64,000 bases of DNA, taken from NCBI RefSeq assembly GCF_028858725.1, contig NC_084763.1:54878152-54942151 (forward strand), in the 5' to 3' direction. This stretch comes from Colius striatus. Lineage: Eukaryota; Chordata; Aves; Coliiformes; Coliidae. The translations under genes were made by a program, and so were the position numbers. The notes under the pieces were generated by a model. The model did not search any database, was not told where the DNA came from, and worked only from the letters and a program-made list of their open reading frames with translations. Positions 26,301-45,100 of this stretch are shown piece by piece (the stretch's first letter is position 1; every line of letters starts with the position of its first letter).

Positions 26301-28537
26301 GGCATCACTAATTGTGATAAAAATCTATAACACACACACAAACACAAAGATAGCTCAAATGCCTGAATTCCAGAGAAGATGTGCAGAGGGACATTTCCAC
26401 TCCAAAGGACAGATTAAAAGTTTCTCTTGTACACTGGAGCTGCTTTTCCTTCCACAAGCACAAAAACCTTAACTTTATGAAAGAATCCAGTGGGCAACTT
26501 GCATCACTATAAACACAGTCTTCAGCCATACTGAACAAGTTTCTGGTAGAGTTGGTGGCATGAGCTTCTACCCAAGCTGGTGCAGGTTGTGGTCCTGTCT
26601 AGGATCTACGACACAATATGATCTACTACACAACATGCCAGACCTGCAATTTTAGCCAGTGGGGTGCACAAAACTGGAACAGATTACCAGGAATGGTTTA
26701 GGATAGCAGCAAAGGTGTCACCACGGTACCTTTGAGCTATCTATAAGGATAGGATGTTTTTTCTGCCCTTTGTTTTACAGCATTGAACTCACTCACCTGT
26801 TAAGAGTGAGCTCCTGTTGTCCCTTGACCGCACCACAGCGACCCAGGTTCAAACACTGACCTTCACATGCACAGTTAAACCACTGTTTAACCACAGTGTG
26901 GCAAAGCTTCCATTTTTCAAGCTGATTGAATTCAAAACTCTTCTCTAATAGAATGATTTTTAACAACACAGTTTCAAATATAAGCAAGAGCAAAACAGAT
27001 GCAGCTAGGAATGAGCAGAAGCAGTATGGAACTTGGCACGGCGTTCCAGCACTCTTTTGTTCAGCAGATGCCTTTTTCCACGCTGCTCCCTGTAGCCAGG
27101 AAAGGGTTGCCCTTTCTCACAGAGCATTGCTTCCTAGGCTAACCCTTTGATTTTAGCACTACAGAGTGTACAGAGCTGTTTTGTGCCTGGTGGCTGCAGA
27201 ATGTGTTCCCCTGTGTGCCAGTGGATACATTCTGAGTTGGTTTTCTCCAGCTCTTGCCTATCTCTGTGCTGAGGCAAAGACACTCAGGCAAAAAGGGACG
27301 TGCAGGCTATGCCATCCGTCTTTAAGGCTCTGTATTAGTGGGTGAGGCAAGAGCTGAGGGCAGGCTGTGTTTCAAATGGCAGGAGCTGCAGGAGATCCAG
27401 CTCCAACACCAACCACGGGGCTGAATGTGTAAAGGCCCAAAGAGAACAAGGAGGGAAGCAGGCAGGCTGCAAGAAAACTCAGAAAATGCAGAGATTTAAC
27501 ATGTTGAGACTGGCAACAGCTCATGTGGGTACAATGGCTGTATTAAGAACAGACTGGCAATCTCAACTGTTAGCCTTTAGCACGGAGAGGGGAGCATAAC
27601 ACCACCAATTCTGCCCATGCCTGAATTACATCAATTCAATGCTTTGACCTACAGCATCAGGAAATCAAAGGTCCCACAATAAAAAGAGGCTTCTTCATTA
27701 ACTTTGCTCCAGACTGCTGAGACCTCCAGTGCACAACATCTCAGTCCTTTGGTTTCCCATTCTTAGTTTCCTCAGAAAATGCAGTTTTTCCTTGGGAACT
27801 ATGAATAATCTGGTAACTAAAGCCGTGGGGTGGCATTTGAGGTCCCAGGTTATGTTCCCAGCTAGCATACAAGATGCACTGACAAGCCAGCATCAGGTAC
27901 TTGTCCCGTTCTCTCTATTCTGCTCACTCAGACTGGGATTTTCGTGGCTGTCTTCGGGTGAAAGTCAGCAAGAGGGAACGACTGTTGGCAAGACATGAGG
28001 ATAAAACGAGTAAGAAGGTAAAAATGGTTGGTGTGGTAGGATCTCACTTTAAAAATCAGGCTTAGCACAGCTGGAGTGTGGAGCTCAGAGTGTGCTTGAT
28101 GCTGTGGAGTCACCTTGCGTCACTGTGGCCTGCCAGACCACGACGGGTTTGTGTCTGTGCGAAGGAGAGACTCGCTGTTTTCCCAGCGTGTGAGATGGCT
28201 GCTGCAGCGGAGGTTTAAACACATCCTGAGGTCACCAAAACCACCTGAGTCAGGGATGACTAAACACACAGCTCTGAGGGTCCAGCTGCAGGCTGACATG
28301 CACCCATCACTCTTGTCACAACTTTTCTTCCTGCCCAGATGAGACAGCAGTGCTGAAACCCTTTCCCACGGGGTGAAGAGAGCCATGAGATACAGACACA
28401 ATCCTCCAAGAGTGTTCAGCTGCCTTCCTGGGTCTTGAGGAGAAGCCCTTAGCTGAGGAAACTAGCGAGCTTGTGCCCCTGACAGATAAGAGAATGTTTT
28501 TAAGGCAGAACATTAGAGGGAAGAAAAAAGAATGAAA

Positions 28538-28552
28538 GGGGGGGGGGGGGGG
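28538..28552 (+). repeat. Run of 15 G
   Basis: A homopolymeric G15 tract in an A/G-rich context, about 1.4 kb upstream of the C1QL3 TATA-like box. It is a slippage-prone microsatellite; its exact length in the assembly should be treated with caution. Confidence 0.9.
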
Positions 28553-29988
28553 ATAAAAAAGAAAAGGAGGGAGAGATATTTACAGGTGCAGGAAATGGGA
28601 GCTTCGTTGGGAGCTTTCTGGGATGATAAGGAGCTGGGCTGGCCCATCTCTGCGAGCTCCTCTGCCTTGGAGTCTCTCAGGAAAGAGCAAAAGGAGCCGC
28701 TGACATTTCTGCTTAAAAGGAAGAATCAATGAATCTTTGTTTCCCAGCACCCGCTTGTTTGACCTTATTGTGTTGCAGAATAGAGAAGAGAGAAAAGGGA
28801 AGGGGTGAGGGGAGAGGGGATTCGTGCTAATAAAATCAAAGACAAGATCACAGCCCTCTGATCGTGGCTGGAGATGCTATTATTTGGTTGTTGTCCTCTT
28901 TGCCTCTGGGCTCATTTCCCATTCTTGCCTTGCTGTAATAAGTCACACTCTTTCCAGCCATCATCCCTGTATTGACAGGCAAATGTCACCCACGTTTGAT
29001 TGACGTCCATTGCTCCTGAATACAGAAGTATGATTTAGGAATCAATTCTGTTTGTTTATTTAAACAGCTCTTTGTGTACCTTCTATAGCTGTAAGCAGGA
29101 CAAGTTCCTTAATATTTCCTCGGGAGAAATGTCACTAATATTGCACATTCACCTTCCCACTCAGTCACAGAGGTGCCCAACAGTCCTTGGGGGAAGAGAA
29201 ACCTTTCTCACACACACACAAAGAGAAAAATCCCAAGACTGAACAAACCCTTTGCTTGCTTCCCCTGAGATAAGCCAGAGAGACCTTTTTCTCAGGTATC
29301 TGTTGATCTGCATATGCCCCACTCTTTTCTTTAGCTTCTACAGCAAAGGGAACCCTTTCCCTCGGTGGCACTAGCCAAGCAGTGGCTGGCTTTAACAGCG
29401 GGAAGTACTGCACCCGGCGATGAGTATGTCAGTTTTAATTCACAGAAAGAATTGTTTCCTTCTGTGTCTTTCTGGTTGTAATCGGGGAGGTGGGGAGGGA
29501 AGAGGGAGATGGGAGATTGTGAGAGATGCTAATGTCTGTTACTGAACGAGGTGGGAGGTATATTTTCAAATAACTTCCACTTGGACAGTCGGTAACTGTG
29601 AAGCATCCCCACATTTAAAGCGGTATTTCCCAGAAAACACTAACATGGCAGGGTGGCCTCAGGGAAGCATTAAGCAGGAGGTGGTTTGACCTTTCCATTC
29701 TCGATCGGTGACCTGAAGGGTACCCAGAGGCTGCTAAGCGAATCTCTTCCTTTCTGTCTGCTCCAGAAAGAGCTGTCATCGCAAGATGCAGCTAGTGAGT
29801 GAGGCTCACGATTTCGCTGTTCATCCGTTTGCGGGAGGGGTGGGGGAGAGAGAAAGAAGGGGGGGAAAAAAAAATACATTTCCCACTCTGCCAGAGTAAT
29901 GCCAAACTCCCTGTGAGTGGGAAGAGCAGAGCAGATGCTGGAATGAGATGCCAAAGCAGCTCCCCTTTCCCCTGCGCTTTTGGGTGCC

Positions 29989-29995
29989 TATAAAT
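29989..29995 (+). promoter_or_regulatory. C1QL3: Candidate TATA box of C1QL3
   Basis: TATAAAT lies at the upstream edge of the CpG island, followed about 25-30 nt later by GC-rich sequence, predicting a start near 30020 and a leader of about 630 nt with no AUG before 30650. A second TATA-like motif (CATAAAAG, 30303-30310), followed by a pyrimidine-rich initiator-like tract, could give a shorter leader. Choosing between them needs transcript 5'-end data. Confidence 0.5.
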
Positions 29996-30529
29996 TGCTC
30001 CAGCGCGCTCGTCAGCCTCCTCCTCTCCTGGCAGGTGGCACCCGGGCAGGATCCCGCTCTCCCTCCGGCTCCGGCTCCGTTGCGGCGCGGCGGCACCGGC
30101 TCTGCGCGGCGGGCAGCGGGGCGGCTGCGGGGCGGCCGGGAGGCGCGGCCCCGCTGAACTGGCGTGTCTGCAAAAAAAAAAAAGAAAGAGAGAGCGAGAG
30201 AGGAGGCGAGCGGGGCGATCGCGAGAGGAAAGGCAAGTTCCAGGGAAAGTTGACTCGGACTGGCACAGCCTGCGAAAAAAAAAAGTTGATCGCCAGCGGG
30301 AGCATAAAAGTGCAGGCGGCCGGGGCGCGGCGGCAGCTCTCCTTCTTCTCCTCTCCTTCCTTCTGCCGCTCCCTCGCCCTCTCCATCCCTCCCGCCCGCC
30401 CGGCGGCTGCAGCGGCCGCAGCGGAGCGGCGCGACCCGCGGAGCCCCCGCAGCCGCCGCCGCCCGCGGGAGGGCGGCGAAGCCCCAGGGGAGCCGAGCTC
30501 GAGCGGGCTCGGCGGATTTTCGGCTCTGA

Positions 30530-35681
<5,152 letters not shown>

Positions 35682-36600
35682 TAAGAAGCGAACAGACCCA
35701 CCAAACCAAGCCCAAAAGTGAAGCTTGCTCTTCTAAGCAATGGATTTGCGTGGCAGAAGTCAACGAAACGAGCACCCCAGCAGAGAGCGACCACCGACCA
35801 CCTCAGCAGCGGGGGGCAAAACCAGTCGAAAGCTACCTGATTCACATCTGTACCACACAGAGAAACCCTGATGTTCACCAATTGCAAAGCGACTCAAACA
35901 GGTGTGCGATCCACTACCGCCAAAGCAAATACTTCCTCGTCGTTAGTGTCCATGTGAATGACGTCCTGCATAGATCTGGTTTTTATAGGAAGAAACCCAC
36001 CTAAGGACGCTGAGTTCCTTCTTCAGTGTATATGATCCTTTGATGTGTTAATGATCTTGCTGCTTTTATCCATACTTCAGCTTTGGTTCTTGTGACTTAC
36101 TTGCTAACAATGATGCTTGGAGTCCACTCATAGTGTGGTGAGGAATGATTTTACAATAAAAGGAAGAGGTAATCAAAATGTACTTTCTCTCTCCAAAGGA
36201 ATTGTTTGCATTGTACTTTTCTTATCCTGCCACTTTAAACTAGAAACTAATCAGCTGCAAGCCTTAACTCAATGTTCCTGCTTTGTAGTAGGTTTCCATT
36301 AGACTTCTAACATCAAATCAAGCCAGTGGAGCTGTATAAATTTTGTCTTCCCCTTAGCTGTGTTGTAAAAGTCAAACAAGCAACGCTTACCCCTCCATCC
36401 CAAAGAGACACAACAGCTGACAAACTATTCTATTGGACCAAATCCTTGATTCCACCAAAGCCAATGGTAAAACTCCTGTCGAGACGAGTGGAAAATGGAT
36501 TTGGCTTTCAATTTGTAAACGTGTAAATATATACTCAGGCCATTGTTACAGGCCCATTCTCGATGGTTAGTTGTGTAAATACGTAGCAAGCCTGGCATCC
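35682..36600 (+). other. C1QL3: C1QL3 3' UTR (extent uncertain)
   Basis: This sequence follows the stop codon. A canonical AATAAA occurs at 36155-36160 (about 475 nt 3' UTR). Two Pumilio-type motifs TGTAAATA at 36522-36529 and 36574-36581 suggest that the transcript may continue past it. No clear later AATAAA is seen before 38.4 kb; ATTAAA variants at 36987 and near 37352 are possible distal signals. Confidence 0.6.
36155..36160 (+). terminator. C1QL3: Candidate proximal polyadenylation signal of C1QL3
   Basis: AATAAA lies about 475 nt after the C1QL3 stop. It is the first canonical hexamer downstream. The region just after it is not strongly GT-rich, so it may be a minor site. Confidence 0.5.
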
Positions 36601-37007
36601 ACATCCTCAGACTAAGGTAGAGTGTTTTCTTTGCAGCAATTAGTCCTCATCAGTCTTTTAGCACTTAGTCTGTACTTGGGTACTACTTCTAACAACATAG
36701 CTACGCCTTCACGCACTGCAGGTGTTCAGCTAGGACTTCATAGGAATGTAATGGGTCACAACCATATTTGTCTTGGGTGTCTTGTCTCCCTGACAGGAGC
36801 AGGATTATTCCCATAGAGGAGGGGTGGGAGGTGGGGCACGGGAGAAGATGCTTGTCACACAGACCTTTCCCCTGTAGTAAGTGGTGTCTATGAAACAGAC
36901 ACAGATAAGCATATTACCAAAAATGATTAAACATATGCAAAGAAAGCAGCAGATATTTACATGCAAAAAAAAGGAGAGAAGTGTGTATTAAAACCTATTT
37001 TTCTCAT

Positions 37008-37042
37008 TCATATATATATATATAGAGAGAGAGAGATATATA
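37008..37042. repeat. Compound (TA)n(GA)n(TA)n microsatellite
   Basis: Alternating TA dinucleotides followed by GA dinucleotides and again TA. It lies between the C1QL3 and PTER 3' ends, possibly within the distal C1QL3 3' UTR. Confidence 0.85.
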
Positions 37043-38400
37043 AAGTCTCAAAGAAGTTTAATCCATCTAAAGGATTAATGGCTTGGAGAGTTAAACTAAA
37101 TACAGGTACTATGAGTTACATAGTTATAAGAATGCTTTAAAATGAGTCGTAGCAGGAACGTCCACAGGCCATTTTCACTCAGACAAATGGATTTGTTACT
37201 GTTTTGGTTCTGTGAGGGGAGGCTGGCTGTTTCTCTCAGGTCAAAACTGGCCGATTTCATTCTAAACCTAAATTTCAGCACGTTAATGAACGAGCTGCTT
37301 AGCACAGCTGGTTACATCATTTTGGCAAAATCATGCTAATGCTTCTACAGGCATTAAAGAGTTGAAGAGTAAATAGAGGCTACCCCGAGCGTTTCTGTTT
37401 CATGCACTTTGCCACACGCGACCTTGTCTAACGTGCTAAGGGTACAAACCCAGACTGAGCTGCGCTAAAACGTCCAAAGCGTCTGCCACTGTGACAAAAG
37501 CGCTCTTCACTGCTGGCTGCTCACTGAAAGCCTGAGGAAGCTTTGACCAACCCCTCTAAAGCTTTCTGAAACAGCAGGTGTTAACTCTTTCTTGTTATTT
37601 CGAGCCATTCAATTGCAAACAACTGCAGAGTTAAGCTTGGGCCGACCAAGAGGGCCGGCAGCCCAGCTGAGCCGGGCTTTGTGAAGGGCCATCGTGCTGC
37701 CAGTCGCTAGTGTATCATCTCACCAGAACGGTTCACGCTTTTACCTGATGACCAAGTGCCAGCCTAGTGCTGTACAGCATAGTGATTACTCCTGTTTTGG
37801 TTGGTTGGTTGGTTCTTCCCACGAGGTAACAGATGTGTAACTGACTCCATCTCTGTTCGTTGCACCGCCGCTTTCACCGCACTCGCAGCAGCAGGGTAGC
37901 TTGAGCTTTTCATGTCATGGTGCACCAAGCTAGAGATGGTCTGCAACTAGCAGTGCATATTTCCTGAGGCATTCATTGGAAAAGCTCGAGAGTACAAGAC
38001 ATAATTGGAAGAAGCTTTTGAAATCAGGCTACCACTGCTACTGGGTAAGGCCAATTTTTGGATAAACCATCTGCCCTGGTTCAAGTTAGACAAGAGCAAA
38101 GAACACGTGTGAGAAACACATATAAGGCAAACATTTCTTCCTTTTGCATCATATCTTGATATACTGATTTGTAAAGACTTCTATCACGACCTTTGTTATA
38201 ACTATTACAACTCATTAAAACCGTATTACATAATACATTTTGCCTGTTGGTGTTGTATCCTTCCAAAGTAAGAAGCTGGTGTGCATGAAGTTTCACACAC
38301 CATCGCTGCAGGACTCCCAAAGTTCAGGCTAAAGCAATGCTGTGATTATAAAATATGTCTGTAACGATGCCACGCGTGGTTTAAGAGATCATCAAATTGC

Positions 38401-38406
38401 TTTATT
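38401..38406 (-). terminator. PTER: Candidate PTER polyadenylation signal
   Basis: The plus strand tttatt is AATAAA on the minus strand, 573 nt after the PTER stop. Another hexamer lies only 3 nt after the stop (38971-38976) but would leave almost no 3' UTR. Placing the PTER 3' end here leaves about 2 kb between the convergent C1QL3 and PTER ends. Confidence 0.55.
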
Positions 38407-38978
38407 CATAAATGTGCTTTTCCACGTACTTTTTACACTTTGAGTTAAAACCAAGGTAGTTGTTAAACTAGAAAGAAACAACATCTTTTTAGAATGATTT
38501 GAGATTCCTTTTTCCTTCTGTTGCCTATGGAAGCTCTTTACAAGCCCCAGACCTTTTATCAAGCATTATTTAAAGAGTTTAGGGATAATTAGAAGATTGT
38601 CAATACTACAAGGATTAAAATTGCTCCCCAGAGAAGGGAATTTGATTGGAGTCTGTCAGTTCTTTCAAAGTCGAGATGAAACATCTTCAAAAAGTATTTT
38701 GGGGGAACATTTAGTAATAGTGTTAGATTACTCTCTAGGAAATCAAATGTTCAATGGAGAAGGCTTTGCAGGTGGGTTCATATCCACATTCACGGACACA
38801 TTGTTAGAAGGGGGTAAATGCAGAGAGAATATGTAATTTTGTCATTCTAGCTCAAAAGAAAAGCTTTGTTAATGTCTAATTAATAACTTCCAGTTTGAAA
38901 CCAAGTTTCGAAATGATTGCTCTCCTGAAGCAAACCTGAATTTATCAAGCTTCCCTAGAGAACAGGAAGATTTATTCC

Positions 38979-39189
38979 TTACTTAAAAGTCAGCCACCGC
39001 TTTGGATTTGCTAGGAGCATCTTATCAATTTTATCTTGGGATATGCCTCTAATTAGCATTTTAGGAACTATATTTTTAAGGATATGTGAATATCCATGAC
39101 CTCCATATTTCATCAACCTGTTCTTAGTGTGCACATCATGAGAGATCACAATCCTGTCTTCGTAGCCTTCATCGATCAGCATCTGAATC
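38979..39189 (-). CDS. PTER: PTER coding exon 4 (C-terminus)
   Basis: The exon begins by completing the Arg280 codon after acceptor ttgcttccgcag and encodes residues 281-349, with Asp298 (last metal ligand) in a Ser-His-Asp-Val-His-Thr-Lys motif and the conserved Tyr-Gly-Gly-His-Gly-Tyr loop. It ends Trp-Leu-Thr-Phe-Lys before TAA (38979-38981). Confidence 0.97.
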
Positions 39190-42100
39190 CTGCGGAAGCA
39201 AACGGGACACCCGTCAGTGAAGGGTCTGACACGGCACAGAGCCCAGCAAGACTCATGTTTGCTACATTACTGTGCTGCTGGGGCTCTCTAATAACCACAA
39301 CCACTTATTTTTAGGTACTAGGAAGACATATTCCTTCTATTTAATTAAAGTTAAACCACATGTTTTACTGAATGAGAAAAGCTCACCTCTGAAAACATGC
39401 CACTACACGTCTCAAAGTGGAGAAGGAAAACTCTCTCCACGTGGCATCTGGCTTTGCATTTCCAGCCCCATTAAGTCCATGGAGGAGTTCTAGAGCTTCA
39501 GCATCACTAAGCATGGGTGACAGGTTTTATCTACTTGAGTGAGTAATAATTTCCTACACCAACTCCTTCTCAGCAGGGTAGTTCTTGCTGCTGTCACAAA
39601 GCTAGTCCCATCACATTGAATGACAAATAAGACAGGCATTGCCCAGTGTGAGCTTATGGCAGGAAAGAAAGAGGAGCTAATTGGGCAGCCCAGCTGAAGA
39701 GACTTGACCCAACAATGACCCTTCTTGGAAAAAAGAAGGAAAGCTCCTGGTCACTCCCTTGCAGGAAAGCCTGCTACAGCGAGTCCTCCTGCTCCACATT
39801 TCACTCTGGTAACCTTAGTCCCTTGCTCAGCTCATCTTTCTGAATGCATTGGGTGGGTGCCTGTGCTCCTGTACTGCACAGCTGTCAGCTTGCCCAGACC
39901 TGACCAGACCTTAAAAGTGCTCATTCCTCATGAAGGCACTCAATTCCATCAGTGGCCAGCACCTTGAAATCCTAACTCATACCCTCCTGACTGTGCTTTG
40001 ATCAGCAAGAAAGTAAACACTAGTTTTATAAGTAACTGCACTGTATCTGAAAGCCCTTCCTGTCAGTTTTTATTGCAATTAGTTAGGAGGACACATGTAG
40101 CAGGATCAAATCAACAGAGGCAGCAGGATGAAGGCAAGTAAGATAGAACTTGGTAAAATATTAGCATTTTTAAAAAAGAAACACCATAAATGGAGCCATA
40201 TAGTGCACAACACTACGTGTACTGTAGCACTACAGCATCACAAGTATCTCCTCTAGTCTGAAATACAGAGAGACCACAAGCCAACCTGTACATACATTTT
40301 CCATTCAGTGTTTTCATCAACACATTTAAAGGTCAATTTGATTTCCACCTCTCTGGTGCTGTTTGACATAAAAAACACCTTAAGGAGATTGTCACTGTCA
40401 CCCTATGTCTGGTGTAGAGGCACCAAAAGTCCATGTCATGGCATTTCTAACTCAAATGCACACACATCATACAAGGAGAAGACAAACTGTTCCTATTTTG
40501 TTCCTGTGAACAGCCTGCTACAAGAAATACTCAAAAGCCAGAGGGTTTATGGAGAGACATTGGTGGCTGAGCAAGTATGGATGGAATGAAAATGCTGCCA
40601 CAGTTGAACAGCACTTGTTAACCAAGGCAGAGTCTGTTCCTCTACACATATTCCTGACAGTGCTGCTGGATGTGCTGACCTTCCATGGCACGGGAGAGGG
40701 GAGAAGGCACAGGGGAAGCGAGCAACTTTACCCATTTTAAACATGAAAACTGCAAATTCATTGCCACAGTTTAAAACACTGAGTGCAAGACTGAGAGCCC
40801 TGTTAAGGGAGAGAAATGATTTCTAGCATGAAAAGCAGCAGCAAATGCTTGGCAGTCAGTGGAACAGTAACCACGGCATCTTCTTAAGGACTGTCTGAAA
40901 ACAGAGGAGTTTAGTTTTGAGGTTACTCTGACAATGAGGGAGGGGAAAGCTGTGTCTGAAATGTAAACAAAAGCTTGGAAGTTACTTCATTAGTGATCAG
41001 GGAGCAGAAATTCTTTCTCATCAAGGAGAATGAAAGAACTGTTTGTCACTCTAAGGAAGCACAGGCAGGCAGAATGGCAGCCCACCTGCAGAATCCTGCC
41101 ACTGCACTGCACACACACACTGTGGGCAAACAGCACAGGAAGATCCCACCTCCAGACAGAGTGGAAGGAGCGAGATGCCCATTCCCAGCTGATCCTACCT
41201 CTCAGCCAGTTTCTGCAAGGAATGCACCTCCTTGGCAATACCTTGTGACTGCACAGCACAACAGATTTGCCGTGCAGCTGAGCTGAGACTGCGTGTGCTG
41301 GTGAGAAGCAGGGATGGGGTATCCTGCCAGTGGGGCCAATACTTTCACATTGTGACTGTGAGGAGCGTGAGTGTTACAAGGAGGAGACAGGAACCTCATC
41401 CTTGAAAAGAGAGAAAGGGCAAAAGGAGAGCGGGTGGAGAAGTGATGAAGTGCTTGGAAGAAGAAAGTCTGTTTTTCAGGATGGAAGTACAGAGATCAAA
41501 TCCACCCAGGGCAATCAATGAGTTTTGCAGGGTTATCACATCTGTGAGGAGATGTAACGGGCTCAGGTGATGCTTAGTAGCAGCAGTAGGTTTCCAATAT
41601 TACGTTTCAAACAAAAGCCAAACCTTAACATAAATCCAGTATCTTCAGCCTTTCCTTTTTAACAGTCTATATAAATGCAGCAGATGACAAAATGAAACCA
41701 GATCAGCATGGAATTAGGACAGAGAATAAAGTTTAAAAAGCTCTCAATCTTCTTATCAAGTATCTTTCTACAACACTGTGACTCCACATCTTCCTTTGCA
41801 AGTAGAAGGAATTACACACACTGCTCTAAAGATGTGACAGTGGCAGGAAGAATAAAAAATCCTTCTTTTCATATGGAAAAAAAAGCCCCACTTTGGAATA
41901 GGAAGCAGAATCCCTCTGTGATGTCCTTAAAGCAAGTACCACCAATTCATTTGTCAGCAGCAATGCTATCAGCTAAACTGCATGGCAGCGGGTACCTTCT
42001 GATTCTTTCGTTGTCACTCGGCATGTCAACGTCAGGGTGGAAGTGGTAATGAAGGAATTCGGTACCAAACAGGTCATACTCTAAATAGCACCCAAGTTTA

Positions 42101-45100
42101 GCAAATTCCAGAAGCTTCTGGGTATCAAATATAGTCCTGCAGAACGTAAATAACAGAAAGTCAGTGTTGCACCAGGAAGAGAAAGAATCCCACGCTATGA
42201 GGATGGGTATTTTGCAACTTCCTACTCGTAAGGAACAAAACTAATCATCTAAGATGTAATTTACCCCTTTGAAATAACAGGTCTCCTGTGTGACACATGC
42301 AAACTCAGACTGATACATGGCATTCTGTTTCTCACATTCATCTGGGACTTCATGCATGAAACCCAAAGCAAAGCAAAGCAACTCTTCCCCCATGAAACAA
42401 TGAAAACATTTGTGACCATCTTTAAATGGAAATAGGAGAGCTACTTACTTTTGATATCACTAACCCTTTCAACAGACAACCTACCAAGGAAGGACATTTA
42501 AGGAGGAGGTTAATTCATAGTGACATTTAAAACAAAAAAAAAAAAGACAATGGATTACTTGCACAAGACAGATTTACTTTCCCAAAAGAGTAACAGGAGA
42601 CAGCTACATCCAGGGCTCGTTTCATCCATCACACATTGGTAAGACACAACTTTGTCTCTCGTTTCCATTCTGTACTGTGATGTTTCTAGACTCTCATTAG
42701 AACAGCGATATATCATTGTTTGCCCTGGGATGTGGCCAGAAAGCCTTCAGGAAACACTCTCACCAAGAGATATAATGGCACTGTGAGTACCTGGGACATA
42801 GGCTTTGAAGCACATCTGAAAAGTGAAGGAATAAAGCTACTAAACCCCATCACTCATTTGCAAAAGAATGGCAACTGAAATCTATTCACCAAGAATAAAA
42901 GCTACCCAAAGGAAACCAAAAGCACTCCACTGATACTTTATCCTTTTATCTTTATAACCATACACTAAGTTAACAACAGTTAACCAACAAAGCAGTGGTT
43001 AAAATCTTTTCTTCTTGCAGATATTGATGTCACAAAATGATCTTCCCCTGTGCAATGACACCACAGTCTGTTGCTATGGAAATGACTGATGTCACAGTTT
43101 TAATATTACGACTTCACAACAGGACCAAGTAGGAGGAACAGATGGGTTGAGAAAGAGAACACCCTTGATCAAACAAGCCTGCCATCAGCAGAAGTCTAAG
43201 ACTTGCCAACTGTAATTAATAAAAAATGTTGCTTTTAAATAAATGTTACAGTTTACAGGGTTTGAGCATTTATCCCCAAATGAGTTTTCAAAGTGCAGAG
43301 CAAGAGAACGGGTTATTTTAGATCCAGCCCTGCTCAGCTGACAGGGAGACAATAGCCAAGAGTATTCAATCCTGTGCAGGTGGCAAAAACCACCCAATGA
43401 TGTATTTCAACACCACAGACAGAACAATTTCTTTTAAAAACTATTGTTAGCATTGTGTTTTTGGCTGCTCTGTCCCAAAGAAGAACAGGAGGGCTTCATG
43501 TCATCAGCCGTTGGGTCCCCTGGGCACCTGGATGTAGCAGCAGCAGCTCCCAGCTCAAATCACTAATCTCTGTGTTGGAACGAGGTGTCCCTGAGCAGCC
43601 TTGAACCCACAGAAATGGAGGTGGGACACAAGGAAGCATCCTGTAGTTTGAACCTCATCCATAAATCACAGCAGGAACACCCACCAAACCCCGCTTTTGT
43701 CTTCCAACAAAAGCTACTCAAGTGGATGCATGTCCATCTCTACCTTTATAACCCCAATTCCTAATAAAAGGCCAAAGCCACGACTCAATAGCTTTGGCTT
43801 CCCAGCATTTAGCTACACCATTGCTTCACTATAGACACTTCCTACCTTTTGTTTTAAGGTGTTAAATTGCAGCCAGCATTTTAGTTTTATCATCTGATTG
43901 TAAATCTGCCTGAAATCTACCATCCTGTCCATGACAAAAGCAGACATGAAATATGGAGCTATGTACAAATTTCTCTCACATTTAAGGGGCTGCGATGCTC
44001 CCACGTGGATTCTTCTCACTGGAGGAGACTTGAAATGTTAAAAGCACATTGCAAAGCCAAACCTCACAGTAGTTTAGAGTCTATGTTACAGCAAGTGCCA
44101 ACCTGAATGTGTGAAAGTAATGACAGAAGGAGTGTAAGGAAATGTCATATTGCGCATCAGTGGCTGTTAGTGCAACTGCACCTCTGTCTTCACTGTCTGC
44201 CTACTTCTGCTGCCTCTTTGTCACCAATAAATAACTGAATTCAACAATTTGCAAGTGCACAAAGACAAAAAAAACCCCATAAATGGATGTTTATGCTGTA
44301 TCAAAATGGCTGTGTGAGTACCGACACCCACAGCTTGCTCAGCCTTTCGTAATAGTCTCTTTCATAAACAGACACAATGGGATGCAGGTAAATACATAAA
44401 GCAAGCCCATATCACTTACACATAATCAAATATAAATACAATTTCACAGCACTGACTTTTATGCTCCTAAAATCTCCAAGTAAAACATTGAGCTCTGTGT
44501 GAATACATAGCACCTGTAGCTCAATTTGCCAGCTCTTAGAGTCTGTAACTGTTAGATATCTGGAGCACAGAGCTCTCGCCTGTATTACACTCAAAGAGGG
44601 CAAACACCACAATTACTGAGAATCATATGACCACAAGCAGTCTCTATTATTCAGTGACTGGCCAAACTAATCAATGCTGGGATATTTTCCAGCTCACCAT
44701 GAGTAACACAAGGTCATACGAAACTGATTTGGTATCAGAGACTGTGTTTCTAAACTGCAAAGAGAAAAACACCTCAGTCCTCTCCATGTGTGTCATGGGG
44801 TTCCTGGTTTTTGGTCTTGAGGAACTAAAAGCTCTTTCATCTATGCCAACAACTATCCAAAACCCAGCTACTTTCTTTTTAAGGCTTATTTCTCCTGTCT
44901 GGTAGCACAATGTTAAAGATCTGCCTTCTGCTTTGATCCAGAATGCAGCCAAATCAAGGAGTTCTCTATTAGCTTCTGTGAGATATTGGTAAGGCCCTTA
45001 AGGGTGGCCCTGTTGTCAAAAACTCTAGAAGCCCAGCAGCTTCCCACCCAACTTGGTGAGAGCTGCTCAATGTCTAATGCTTCTGTAAACACAGGGACTT

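Larger units (their letters stand above)
7006..29940. other. RSU1-C1QL3 intergenic region, no supported gene
   Basis: About 23 kb between the RSU1 poly(A) site and the C1QL3 promoter. I find no spliced coding structure, no recognisable protein family and no tRNA/rRNA. It holds two CR1 tails (15801-15905, 23267-23331), a small CpG-rich patch (19440-19650), a 15-bp tandem duplication (14623-14652), a 15-G run (28538-28552) and AT-rich stretches (13560-13770, 16050-16270, 28850-29100) that may be regulatory. The longest open frames (153-160 codons, near 20.7, 25.9 and 9.2 kb) have no conserved motif and look like chance. Confidence 0.7.

Noticed and set aside
25850-26311. 153-codon plus-strand frame
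   Set aside because: No family resemblance, no promoter or poly(A) context; length is within chance for 64 kb in six frames.
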